From assembly GCA_037419475.1 (NCBI GenBank), contig JAXYYF010000102.1:6289-70288 (forward strand): DNA of 64,000 nucleotides, in the 5' to 3' direction. Both the position numbers and the translations under genes were made by a program. This stretch comes from Hominicoprocola sp037419475. Lineage in GTDB: Bacteria; Bacillota; Clostridia; Oscillospirales; Oscillospiraceae. The notes below the pieces were generated by a model. It searched no databases, had not been told where the DNA came from, and was given only the letters and a program-made list of their open reading frames with translations. Of this stretch, positions 8,653-18,947 are shown piece by piece; position 1 is the stretch's first letter, and each line of letters starts with the position of its first letter.

Positions 8653-8681
8653 ATCTTACCATAGCTTTATGCCGATTGCAA
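8653..8681 (-). promoter_or_regulatory. Candidate sigma-A promoter for the rimP operon
   Basis: On the minus strand TTGCAA and TAAGAT are separated by 17 bases, about 105 bases before rimP. Each hexamer matches consensus at four of six positions. Position upstream of the leader hairpin supports it. Confidence 0.45.
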
Positions 8682-8736
8682 GCCTTTTATTGGCGCACCA
8701 TTGGTTTTTCTTGCGAAAAAACAGGCAGTTTTGGAC

Positions 8737-8763
8737 GAAAAGGAGCATCCGCAAGGATGCTCC
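8737..8763 (-). terminator. Intrinsic terminator of the M23 peptidase gene
   Basis: A perfect nine-pair hairpin, GGAGCATCC / GGATGCTCC with a four-base loop, followed on the minus strand by TTTTCG. It lies 13 bases past the peptidase stop codon. Confidence 0.85.
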
Positions 8764-8775
8764 TTCATATTTTTA

Positions 8776-10461
8776 TCAGGAAAGGTAACGCATGGGGTTG
8801 ACATAGCTGCCGTTGTACTGCACGCCGAAGTGGCAGTGCACACCGCTGGCCACGCCGCTGCGGCCGGCCTTTGCGACCTGCTGGCCCTTATAGACCGTTT
8901 GTCCGGCCGAAACGGTGAGCGAGCTGTTGTGCTCATAATAGGTCACAAAGCCGTTCTGGTGGTCGATGATGACCACATAGCCCATCGCGCCCTTATAGCC
9001 GGAGTAGGTGACCACGCCGCCGTCTGCGGCATAGATCGGCGTGCCGTAGGACACAGAGATGTCGATTCCCATATGGTTGGTGGACGCGCCGCGGATACCG
9101 GTGTTGCGGTAGCCGAAGTAGGACGTGATGCGGCCGCTCGTCGGCCAGCGGAAGCTGCCGGTGGGGTACCAGCTCGGGCGTTCCTTGGTGCCCTGTGCGC
9201 GCAGCTCGGTCACAGGCTCGGTGAGCGTAACGCTCGAGAGCACAGTGCGCTCGGTCTCTTCGCCGTTGATATAGGTGACGTCGGCCACGACGTCCGCCGT
9301 GCCGTAGGAGCCCTTGGAGAGCACCTTGTAGTCGCCCTTATACATGCTCGGATCGTCGGTATAGGTGATGTCGTACTGAATGTCCTCGACGTAGTTCTGC
9401 CGCTCTGTGACCACAACGGTCAGATAGGGAACGGCGTTGGAGAGCGTCAGCTCATCACCGATCTGAAGACGGTTGATGTCAAAGTCGGGGTTGATGGCCA
9501 GCAGCTCCTTGGTGGTCATGCCGTGGCTGTTGGCGATGTCGCTCCACGTGTCGCCCTTGACAACGGTGTAGGTCACTTCGCCGGCCTTGGTGGAGTTGAG
9601 GATCTCGGCGATCTGGCCGAGGTTGACGATGCTCTCCGTCGGGACATAGCCCTCGACGATACGTACATCCTCTTCAAAATCAACCGTCAGCGTGTCCTCG
9701 GAGATATAGCTCTCCTTGAGCTGGTTGAGCAGGCCGTCGAGCGCGCCCTCATACTGCGTCGAGCCGATAAGCTCATCGTTAATATATAAGGAATAGCCGC
9801 GCGTGACAAGACCGATCTCGTCGTTGAGATCCTCCTCCAGTTCGCTGCGGCTGACCAGCTCGCTGCGCGCGACCAGCCCCTTGGAATACTGGATCGACTC
9901 ATCGGAGAAGGTAAAGCTCTTGCCAAGCGTTTCGGTGGTGATGCCCGCGACATTTGCTGCAACGCGCTTGGCGTCGCGTTCGCTTGCGACCACATCAAGG
10001 GCCTTGCCGTCGTAAATGACCGTTGTGCCGAGCGTGTAGCGGGAAACGAGCACGGCAAAGGCGGCGATAGCCAGCGCGCCGCCGACAAATATCAGCTGAT
10101 GGTATTTTTTTGCGTGCCATTTGATCACACGCTGTCCGCCGGTGCGGTGGATCACGCGGCGGCGCAGAATACGCAGCTTCTCGCGCGCCAGCGCGCCCCA
10201 GAAAGCGAGCATGCCGAAAAGCAATAAGAGCGCCTGCACAGCCACGCTGTTGGATTCCGGAAAGCTGCGCGCGCGATCCTCGTGGATCATGCCGCGAAGG
10301 CTTTTGCCGATCCTGCGGAGCTTCTGCGCAAACGACTCGTCCGCGCGGCGGGTTCTTGCCAGCGTGTTCTCCGTGTGCACTGCGGATGCCGCAGCCTGTT
10401 CGGTGCGCGGCGCTCTGCGCGCCGAACGGCCGGATTGATTTGTGCGTTTATGTTGTCCCAT
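8776..10461 (-). CDS. Membrane-anchored LysM-G5-M23 cell-wall peptidase
   Basis: A 561-residue murein hydrolase. Residues 1-70 are basic and cytoplasmic. Hydrophobic segments are at about 75-92 and 122-141. LysM spans 297-340 (YTVVKGDTWSDIANSHGMT), a G5-like domain about 345-421, and the M23 peptidase about 438-558. Zinc and catalytic residues are visible as H463 and D467 (HMGID) and H542/H544 (HCHF), so it should be active, probably cutting peptidoglycan cross-links. The start is ATG 10461, with GGAG five bases upstream; an in-frame GTG at 10467 overlaps that ribosome site. It has its own promoter and a palindrome at the transcription start. Confidence 0.92.
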   Translation of the reverse strand: MGQHKRTNQSGRSARRAPRTEQAAASAVHTENTLARTRRADESFAQKLRRIGKSLRGMIHEDRARSFPESNSVAVQALLLLFGMLAFWGALAREKLRILRRRVIHRTGGQRVIKWHAKKYHQLIFVGGALAIAAFAVLVSRYTLGTTVIYDGKALDVVASERDAKRVAANVAGITTETLGKSFTFSDESIQYSKGLVARSELVSRSELEEDLNDEIGLVTRGYSLYINDELIGSTQYEGALDGLLNQLKESYISEDTLTVDFEEDVRIVEGYVPTESIVNLGQIAEILNSTKAGEVTYTVVKGDTWSDIANSHGMTTKELLAINPDFDINRLQIGDELTLSNAVPYLTVVVTERQNYVEDIQYDITYTDDPSMYKGDYKVLSKGSYGTADVVADVTYINGEETERTVLSSVTLTEPVTELRAQGTKERPSWYPTGSFRWPTSGRITSYFGYRNTGIRGASTNHMGIDISVSYGTPIYAADGGVVTYSGYKGAMGYVVIIDHQNGFVTYYEHNSSLTVSAGQTVYKGQQVAKAGRSGVASGVHCHFGVQYNGSYVNPMRYLS

Positions 10462-10502
10462 AGTCACTCCATAAAATCTATGAAAGAGAAGGTGTTAAAT
10501 TG

Positions 10503-10517
10503 GTTACAATTTGTAAC
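10503..10517. promoter_or_regulatory. 15-bp palindrome at the M23 gene transcription start
   Basis: GTTACAATTTGTAAC is a perfect 7-1-7 palindrome placed directly after the candidate -10 box, an operator-like position. On the minus strand it also reads TGTTAC-N4-TGTAAC, close to but not the same as the WalR pattern TGTWAH-N5-TGTWAH. Confidence 0.4.
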
Positions 10518-10524
10518 AAATGAT

Positions 10525-10553
10525 ATGATAACCTTTTTCACCGTCCGCGTCAA
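10525..10553 (-). promoter_or_regulatory. Promoter of the M23 peptidase gene
   Basis: On the minus strand TTGACG and TATCAT are separated by exactly 17 bases; each box matches consensus at five of six positions. It lies about 65 bases before the peptidase start. Confidence 0.7.
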
Positions 10554-10718
10554 CCCCTCCAAAGCCGTGGGGAAAAGGATGGCAGAGGGGGCAGTGAGGG
10601 GACGCGCGCAATATTTTGCCGCGCGGGAAGAAAAACGGCACAACATCTTCTGGTTTCTCCCCATTTTCTCCAATTTCTGAAATTCATCAAAAAATTGTAA
10701 ATTTTTTATGATTTGGTG

Positions 10719-10747
10719 TTGAGACCCGAAAAAAACAGGTGTATACT
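10719..10747 (+). promoter_or_regulatory. Promoter of pta
   Basis: TTGAGA and TATACT are separated by 17 bases; each box matches at five of six positions. It is 56 bases before the pta start. The 10468-10802 gap holds this promoter, the divergent M23 promoter and the palindrome, and no further gene. Confidence 0.75.
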
Positions 10748-10802
10748 GTTAGCCGTTAATTCATGCCGCCCCCCTGCGGCAGCATTATTAGGAGGAATCC
10801 CC

Positions 10803-11777
10803 ATGTTTGGTCAATTGATCGCAACCCTGAAAAAGAGCCCCAAGACGATCGTCTTTACCGAGGGTACGGATCCCCGTATTCTTGAGGCGAGCGCACGTCT
10901 GCTGTCCGGTAACTTCTTGAAGCCTGTGCTCGTCGGCAATCCCGATGAGATCGCTGAGGCTGCGGAAGAGGCCGGCTTCAATATCCGCGGTGCGGAGATC
11001 GCCGATCCTGCAAACTATCCTGAGATGGATGCTATGGTCGAGCAGATGGTCGCCCTGCGCAAGGGCAAGATGACCCCGGAGCAGTGCCGTGACGCACTGA
11101 GCCGCGGCAACTATTTCGGCACCATGCTTGTCAAGATGGGCAAGGCAGACTGCCTGCTCGGCGGCGCGACCTACTCCACGGCGGACACTGTCCGTCCCGC
11201 GCTCCAGCTCATCAAGACCAAGCCCGGCAACAAGATCGTCTCTTCCTGCTTCATTATGGTTCGTCCTTCTGCCTCCGGCGAGAACGAGGTGCTTGCTATG
11301 GCCGACTGCGCCATCAACATCAAGCCTAATGAGGACGAGCTGGTTGAGATCTGCCGCGAGACGGTCGAGTGCGCCAAGATCTTCGGTGTTGACCCGAAGG
11401 TCGCCTTCCTGAGCTACTCCACCCTCGGCTCCGGCAAGGGCGAGGACGTCGATAAGATGCGCAACGCCTGCGAGAAGGCCAAGGCTGAAATGCCCAACAC
11501 CCCAATCGGCGGCGAGTTCCAGTTCGATGCGGCCGTGTCTCCTGTCGTTGCCAAGACCAAGCATATCTCCGACGGCGTCGGCGGCCATGCCAACACCTTC
11601 ATCTTCCCCGACATCAATGCTGGCAACATCGGTTACAAGATCGCCCAGCGTCTGGGTAACTTCGACGCCTACGGCCCCATCCTGCTCGGCCTGAATGCAC
11701 CCATCAACGACCTCTCCCGCGGCTGCAACGCGCAGGAGGTCTACTCCATGGCTATTATCACTGCTGCTCTGGCGTAA
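10803..11777 (+). CDS. pta: Phosphate acetyltransferase
   Basis: Pta interconverts acetyl-CoA and acetyl phosphate, the first step of acetate and ATP formation from acetyl-CoA. The product is 324 residues, the size of the single-domain class. It begins MFGQLIATLKKSPKTIVFTEGTDPRILEASARLL and carries the typical segments LLGGATYSTADTVRPALQLI, FLSYSTLGSGKGEDVDKM and GEFQFDAAVSPVVAKTK. AGGAGGAAT precedes ATG 10803; the longer upstream frame lacks conserved sequence. No ackA lies beside it. It stands alone between its own promoter and terminator. Confidence 0.96.
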   Translation: MFGQLIATLKKSPKTIVFTEGTDPRILEASARLLSGNFLKPVLVGNPDEIAEAAEEAGFNIRGAEIADPANYPEMDAMVEQMVALRKGKMTPEQCRDALSRGNYFGTMLVKMGKADCLLGGATYSTADTVRPALQLIKTKPGNKIVSSCFIMVRPSASGENEVLAMADCAINIKPNEDELVEICRETVECAKIFGVDPKVAFLSYSTLGSGKGEDVDKMRNACEKAKAEMPNTPIGGEFQFDAAVSPVVAKTKHISDGVGGHANTFIFPDINAGNIGYKIAQRLGNFDAYGPILLGLNAPINDLSRGCNAQEVYSMAIITAALA

Positions 11778-11800
11778 TAAAACGACAACTGCACAGATAA

Positions 11801-11832
11801 AAGTGAGGGGCGCCAAAAGGCGCTCCTCACTT
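11801..11832 (+). terminator. Terminator of pta
   Basis: A hairpin of 14 pairs with one mismatch (arms 11801-11814 and 11819-11832, loop AAAA) lies 24 bases after pta. A-rich sequence before and T-rich sequence after make it possibly bidirectional. Confidence 0.75.
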
Positions 11833-11910
11833 GATTTCTGCGGTGTGATGCTGCTTTTTCGGCAAATCGGAATTTACCCATGTATTTTCTGGTAAAACGA
11901 ATGATCTTGC

Positions 11911-12420
11911 TTACTTTAGTACGATTTCAACTGTCGGCATTATACTACTTGATCCGAGTTCGCTGTCTTCCGCAGTTCTATAACCGGTAATATTTATGGA
12001 ATACATATAGTCTGAGATATTGGGATTCTCTTCGCTGTCTGGAAGTTCAACCTCAAATGCTTCAAACTCAAATACATAAGCTTTTTCCTCAATAAGTTTG
12101 CCGCTCAAATCTTCATGAAAACGAAGCAAAAATGGTTTGTCTTGGAAAAAGTGGACTACGGCAACCGTTTTCCCCGGAAGAGCATAGTAATCGGGCAGGA
12201 GTTGCTCGACGGTAGCTGTAAAAGAACCCGAAAACTGTGCAAAACGCGCTTTATTTCCGGCCGCTTGCTGCTTTCCGTTATGGTATCCTGCCTCATAGCC
12301 GGCGTTGTAACCTTCTTCGTAGCTCGCATCGTGTGTATCGGAACTCTGAACATTATTTCCACAGCCAGATAATGAAAGCGCCAGTATAAGACAAAGAACC
12401 ATTGCGATCATCTTTTTCAT
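11911..12420 (-). CDS. Small secreted lipoprotein of unknown function
   Basis: A 169-residue protein with a lipoprotein signal peptide: a KK start, a hydrophobic core MIAMVLCLILALSL, and the lipobox LSGC. The mature protein would be anchored to the outer face of the membrane. After a polar stretch with EGYNAGYEAGYHNGKQQ, the remainder is a mixed domain with no motif I recognize. GGAGGAG lies before ATG 12420; the frame is open further upstream but the signal peptide fixes the start. Base composition is lower in GC than the neighbouring pta and ppdK, so recent acquisition is possible. It is not obviously linked to either neighbour. Confidence 0.75.
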   Translation of the reverse strand: MKKMIAMVLCLILALSLSGCGNNVQSSDTHDASYEEGYNAGYEAGYHNGKQQAAGNKARFAQFSGSFTATVEQLLPDYYALPGKTVAVVHFFQDKPFLLRFHEDLSGKLIEEKAYVFEFEAFEVELPDSEENPNISDYMYSINITGYRTAEDSELGSSSIMPTVEIVLK

Positions 12421-12484
12421 ACGGTCTCCTCCATCAAAGTCCGATTTGCCTGTCGTCATCTTATCATACGCCCCTATAAAACAC

Positions 12485-12511
12485 AAGCCTCCGGTCAGCG
12501 ACCGGAGGCTT
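12485..12511 (-). terminator. Terminator of ppdK
   Basis: A perfect 12-pair hairpin (arms 12485-12496 and 12500-12511, three-base loop) followed on the minus strand by GTGTTTTAT, 37 bases after ppdK. Confidence 0.85.
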
Positions 12512-12547
12512 GCTGTTATACGATTTGTAAACGCCGAAGCGCGAGAC

Positions 12548-15175
<2,628 letters not shown>

Positions 15176-15241
15176 AACTTTCCTCCATAAATAAAATCTC
15201 TATTGAATATAAAACCCCAATAGCACTTCAAAAGCTTTCTT

Positions 15242-15270
15242 ATTATAGACAAATTTTTTCAAATACGCAA
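15242..15270 (-). promoter_or_regulatory. Candidate promoter of ppdK
   Basis: On the minus strand TTGCGT and a perfect TATAAT are separated by 17 bases, 66 bases before the ppdK start. Confidence 0.6.
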
Positions 15271-15293
15271 GAAAAACTGCCAAAAATTCCGAA

Positions 15294-15311
15294 AAATGTT
15301 TATGAACATTT
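15294..15311. promoter_or_regulatory. Palindrome between divergent ppdK and holB
   Basis: AAATGTTTATGAACATTT is an inverted repeat with seven-base arms and a four-base centre, 24 bases upstream of the ppdK -35 box and 32 bases upstream of the holB -35 box. It may be an operator; no known regulator is assigned. Confidence 0.3.
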
Positions 15312-15342
15312 GGATTATTCCTGCGAATACAAATAAGTTTTC

Positions 15343-15371
15343 TTGCGTTTGGCATATTTTTGCGCTATACT
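15343..15371 (+). promoter_or_regulatory. Candidate promoter of holB-ricT
   Basis: TTGCGT and TATACT are separated by 17 bases, 33 bases before holB. The -35 box is weak. Confidence 0.5.
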
Positions 15372-15403
15372 ATATCCTGTAGTATTATGATCCGGAGGAA
15401 CGC

Positions 15404-16264
15404 ATGGAGCTGTCGGCCTTTGCAAAAACGAATACCGCCGCGCGCATCCGGGCCGCAGCGAACCGTGGGATGCTCAGTCATGCGCTGATCCTTTCGGGCG
15501 CAGGGGAGCTTTCCGAAGCGGCGCACTATGCCGCCGCAGCACTTGAGTGCATGGAGCGAGACAAGCCGTGCCTTGCCTGCGTGCACTGCCGCAAGGTGCT
15601 CTCGGACATCCACCCCGATGTAACGACTGTGCATGACAATGAACACGCGGAGATCAGCGTGGATGTGATCCGCGGCGTGCGCACGGACGCTTATGTCCGC
15701 CCGAACGAGGGTGCGTGCAAGGTCTACATTTTTCCTGACTGCACCGTGCTCAACGAGAAGGATCAGAATGTACTGCTTAAAACAGTGGAGGAGGGGCCGC
15801 CCTACGCGGCGTTTGTGTTCTGCGCGGAGAATCCCAGCGTGCTGCTGCCGACTATTCGTTCGCGCTGTGTGGAGCTCAAGCTTCCGCCGGCAGGGGAGGA
15901 GAGCGGCGAAGACGACGAGCGCACGCGGGAACTGGTTCGTCTGATTGCGGAGGGCCGCGAGGCGGGACGCGCATCCTTCCTGCTCAAGCTGGAAACGGCG
16001 AAGGCAACGCGGGAATCGCTCGCGGAGCTTTTCGAGGGTGTGCGTGTGATCCTTGCCGACGCGCTGTGTGCGAAATGCGGCGCCGCGCCGGAGGCACCGA
16101 AGGATGCTGCGGCGATGCGCGTGATCCTTGCCTCGCGCTTGACAAAATCGCAGCTCCTCAACACAATAGAACTGCTGAAAACCTATCGAGACCATTGCAA
16201 TTATAACGTCGGCATCGGTCCGCTGCTCGGCGGCCTTGCCGTAGAATTGGAGGAGATCCTTTGA
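15404..16264 (+). CDS. holB: DNA polymerase III subunit delta'
   Basis: Delta' is the stator subunit of the clamp loader. The product is 286 residues. As is common for delta', the first loop (LSGAGELSEAAHYAAAAL) is a degenerate P-loop without the GxGK sequence. A cysteine cluster CMERDKPCLACVHC near residues 47-60 matches the clamp-loader zinc module, and the sensor region shows TIRSRCVEL near residues 147-155. CCGGAGGAACGC precedes ATG 15404. The stop codon overlaps the start of ricT, the same pairing seen in Bacillus (holB-yaaT). Confidence 0.92.
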   Translation: MELSAFAKTNTAARIRAAANRGMLSHALILSGAGELSEAAHYAAAALECMERDKPCLACVHCRKVLSDIHPDVTTVHDNEHAEISVDVIRGVRTDAYVRPNEGACKVYIFPDCTVLNEKDQNVLLKTVEEGPPYAAFVFCAENPSVLLPTIRSRCVELKLPPAGEESGEDDERTRELVRLIAEGREAGRASFLLKLETAKATRESLAELFEGVRVILADALCAKCGAAPEAPKDAAAMRVILASRLTKSQLLNTIELLKTYRDHCNYNVGIGPLLGGLAVELEEIL

Positions 16265-17622
16265 CTGAGGTGATCGGCGTCCGCTTTCGCGGCGGATGCA
16301 AAGAGTATTATTTTGACCCACACGGCATTGCCGTGGAAGCGGGAGAGTTTGTCATCGTGGAAACGGCGCAGGGCACAGAGTATGCTCAGTGCCTGACCGG
16401 CAACCATGAGGTCGACGACAGCGCCGTCGTTCAGCCGCTGCGCGCGCTGGTGCGTCTGGCGACGGAAAATGACCGCCGCACGATGGAGTATAATCGTCAG
16501 CGCGAGAAAGACGCGTTTGGCATTTGCCAGAAGAAGATTGCCGAACGCGGGCTGGATATGAAGCTTGTGCGTGTGGAGTGTAACTTCGACGGAAGCAAGA
16601 TCGTGTTCTTTTTCACGTCCGATGGACGTGTGGATTTCCGTGAGCTCGTGCGCGATCTTGCGGGTGTGTTCCGCGCCCGCATCGAGCTGCGCCAGATCGG
16701 TGTGCGCGACGAGGCGAAGATGCTCGGAGGTCTCGGTATCTGCGGCCGTCCGTTCTGCTGCGCGCAGTTTCTGGACGATTTTGTGCCGGTGTCCATCAAA
16801 ATGGCCAAGACGCAGAATCTCAGCCTGAACCCGACCAAGATCTCCGGCGCCTGCGGCCGCCTGATGTGCTGCCTGAAGTATGAGCAGGCGGCGTATGAGG
16901 ATGCGTCGAAGCGGATGCCGAAGAATGATTCCTTTGTTCTCACGCCGGACGGCCCGGGCAATGTCAGCGCCGTGAATCTGATTAAAGAGACGGTGAATGT
17001 CCGGCTGGACGATTCGAATGAGGGAGCCAAGTGCTATCACAACTGCGAGGTCTGCGTACTGCGCAACGGCAAAGGCTCGCGCGACGGCATCGAGATCCCG
17101 GCAGAGCGTCCCGCGCGCTACACCGCGCCGGACGCGGGAGATGAGCTTGCCGCCATGCCGTCGCCGGTGTTCCGGGCGCTGGAGATCTCTGAGCCCGCAG
17201 TCGAGCCGGTGAAGAGTAGCGCTCCCGCAGCTGCGGAGGACGATGGGGAGAAGCGCGAACAGCGCCGCCGCAGAGGAGGACGGAGCCATCGCGGCGGACG
17301 GGGCCGCGGCGGAGAGAAGCGCCCGCGGGAGGGCACCGCTGAAGCGGCTCCCACAAAAGCGGAAAAGAGCGACAAGCCCGAGCGGAGCGAGAAAAAGCCC
17401 GCGCCGGCCAGAAAGCCGGAGGGGGAACGCCGCCCGCGCCGGGAACAGAAGGAACAGCAGGCAAGGTCGGCTGCTCCGGCAGCGGAGGGTGCGAAGAGCG
17501 CGGAGAATGGCCCACTCCCCGAAGGGACAAAGCCGCACCGCCGCAGCCACCGCGGCGGACGTGGACGCCGCAGCAGCGGCGGAAACGGCGGCACGCCGCC
17601 GGCCGCGCCGAGCGCAGAATAA
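16261..17622 (+). CDS. ricT: RicT/YaaT-family PSP1-domain protein with Arg-Gly-rich tail
   Basis: YaaT/RicT acts with RicA and RicF as a Y-complex that stimulates mRNA processing by RNase Y and affects sporulation and competence in Bacillus. Residues 1-~270 are the conserved part: GVRFRGGCKEYYFDP, the PSP1 region, and cysteine motifs GICGRPFCCAQF, SGACGRLMCCLKYEQ and CEVC that bind Fe-S clusters in the family. The product is 453 residues against about 275 usual. Residues ~285-453 are a charged tail with RGG-type segments (RRGGRSHRGGRGRGGEK and HRGGRGRRSSGG), probably RNA-binding and disordered. The start is TTG 16261, overlapping the holB stop as TTGA. Confidence 0.9.
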   Translation: MTEVIGVRFRGGCKEYYFDPHGIAVEAGEFVIVETAQGTEYAQCLTGNHEVDDSAVVQPLRALVRLATENDRRTMEYNRQREKDAFGICQKKIAERGLDMKLVRVECNFDGSKIVFFFTSDGRVDFRELVRDLAGVFRARIELRQIGVRDEAKMLGGLGICGRPFCCAQFLDDFVPVSIKMAKTQNLSLNPTKISGACGRLMCCLKYEQAAYEDASKRMPKNDSFVLTPDGPGNVSAVNLIKETVNVRLDDSNEGAKCYHNCEVCVLRNGKGSRDGIEIPAERPARYTAPDAGDELAAMPSPVFRALEISEPAVEPVKSSAPAAAEDDGEKREQRRRRGGRSHRGGRGRGGEKRPREGTAEAAPTKAEKSDKPERSEKKPAPARKPEGERRPRREQKEQQARSAAPAAEGAKSAENGPLPEGTKPHRRSHRGGRGRRSSGGNGGTPPAAPSAE

Positions 17623-17630
17623 GAAAAAAA

Positions 17631-17666
17631 GAAACGTGACCGGCAACGCCGGTCACGTTTCTTTTT
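17631..17666 (+). terminator. Terminator of holB-ricT, shared with the convergent gene
   Basis: A 14-pair hairpin (arms 17631-17644 and 17648-17661, loop AAC) followed by TTTTTGCG. A-rich sequence on the other side allows use by the convergent gene ending at 17695. Confidence 0.85.
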
Positions 17667-17694
17667 GCGTTTTTATATAAGCTTGTCTGACGGT

Positions 17695-18789
17695 TCAGAC
17701 CGCGCCGACGCCGCGCGAGACAATGGTGATAAAGTCCTGCACGTTCGTGACGATGGTTTTGGCGGCAAGGCTGCCGCGGTCGAGGAGCTTATTGACCACA
17801 AATTCGTCTGCGTCCACCGCGTAAAGGTAGGCGGGACGCACCGTACCGTCCGGTAGTACGCGGAACGAGGGGTACATATTGCCTGCGGCGATGGTGTGGA
17901 GCATGGTGGCAAGACAGATCACCGTGGTCGCATCGCGCAGCATGGCACGCATGGCGCTCTGGGCGGCGTAGGCGTCGCCGATGACCTCGGGCAGCGGGCC
18001 GTCATCACGGATGGAGCCGGCGAGGACAAAGGGAACATTATTTTTCACACAGGCGTACATGATGCCGTCGGAAATGCTGTGCTTTTCCACGAACTGGACA
18101 ATCGAGCCGCAGCGGCGGACCTTGTTGATGACGTCCAGATGATGATAATGCCCATTCGCGCACTGACGCTGGGTGTAGATATCCTGACCGAGCGCGGTGT
18201 GGAGATACGCGCCCTCCAGATCATGGGTGGCAAGAGCATTGCCGGCCATCAGGCCGTGGACAAAGCCGTGCTCCACCATGGCCTGCATGGCGGTGCGCGC
18301 ATCGGCGTCGAATGCGAATGCGGGCCCGAGCACCCAGACGATCTTGCCGTGCTCCTTTTCATAGCGCAGCAGATCGATCAGCTCGTCGTAGTCGCGGGCA
18401 TAGGAGGTCTCACGCGAGCGGCCCTGACGGAAGCGGAATGCTTCCTCGGCACTGTCCTTGGAAACGAAGCCGTTCTCGTGGAGGTAGATGCCCTCTTCGC
18501 CGCGCTCCGTGCGGCCGAGCATCACGCGGTCGCCCGCGCGCAGATTGCGGTTTTCCACCACATCAAGCGTGCCGTCGGAACACAGCACAACGCTCGAGTC
18601 CATGCGGCTTTCGGGCGCGAGGACCCACTGGCCGTTTATTTTAAAGTATTCCGGAAACATGGAGGTGGAGTGGTAATATTCCGGTGCGATGCCATCCTGC
18701 TCACACAGCGCTGTGCGGGCGTCCGGCGCGTCGGCAAAGCGCGCGGCGGTAAAGTCGGGCGCGCGATAGGCGGGGAACTCAAATGCCAT
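17695..18789 (-). CDS. Ornithine-cyclodeaminase-like protein of the TIGR00300/LOR-SDH family
   Basis: A 364-residue protein resembling the C-terminal half of cyanobacterial AgrE/ArgZ and the archaeal ornithine cyclodeaminases. Family segments recalled from those proteins are visible: GLMAGNALATHDLEGAYLHT (residues ~180-200), INKVRRCGSIVQFVEKHSISDGIMYACVKNNVPFV, VLAGSIRDDGPLPEV and ATMLHTIAAGNMYPSF. The archaeal enzyme converts ornithine to proline with bound NAD. Family membership is fairly secure, activity is inferred. No arginine dihydrolase domain is fused and no arginine gene is adjacent. The start at 18789 matches the natural N-terminus and has AGGAAGAA upstream. Confidence 0.65.
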   Translation of the reverse strand: MAFEFPAYRAPDFTAARFADAPDARTALCEQDGIAPEYYHSTSMFPEYFKINGQWVLAPESRMDSSVVLCSDGTLDVVENRNLRAGDRVMLGRTERGEEGIYLHENGFVSKDSAEEAFRFRQGRSRETSYARDYDELIDLLRYEKEHGKIVWVLGPAFAFDADARTAMQAMVEHGFVHGLMAGNALATHDLEGAYLHTALGQDIYTQRQCANGHYHHLDVINKVRRCGSIVQFVEKHSISDGIMYACVKNNVPFVLAGSIRDDGPLPEVIGDAYAAQSAMRAMLRDATTVICLATMLHTIAAGNMYPSFRVLPDGTVRPAYLYAVDADEFVVNKLLDRGSLAAKTIVTNVQDFITIVSRGVGAV

Positions 18790-18875
18790 GATTATTTCTT
18801 CCTCTCAGACTCTGATACGAATATCCTATTATACCACGGATGTCAAGTCTGATGCACGGCGGGCGGGAAAAGTCG

Positions 18876-18903
18876 TTGCTTTTTTTGCGGACCGTGTTAT
18901 ACT
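18876..18903 (+). promoter_or_regulatory. Candidate promoter of the HAD phosphatase gene
   Basis: TTGCTT and TATACT are separated by 16 bases, 44 bases before the start codon. On the opposite strand TGGTATAAT at 18830-18838 is an extended -10 candidate for the divergent gene. Confidence 0.45.
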
Positions 18904-18947
18904 GGTCAGCGAGAAAAGAACAGAAAAGGGAGAGAAGGGAACGTCCC

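Noticed and set aside
10461..10467. GTG 10467 as start of the M23 peptidase
   Set aside because: It overlaps the ribosome site that is properly spaced for ATG 10461.
10503..10517. Calling the palindrome a WalR box
   Set aside because: The direct-repeat spacing is four bases, not five, so only an unnamed palindrome is listed.
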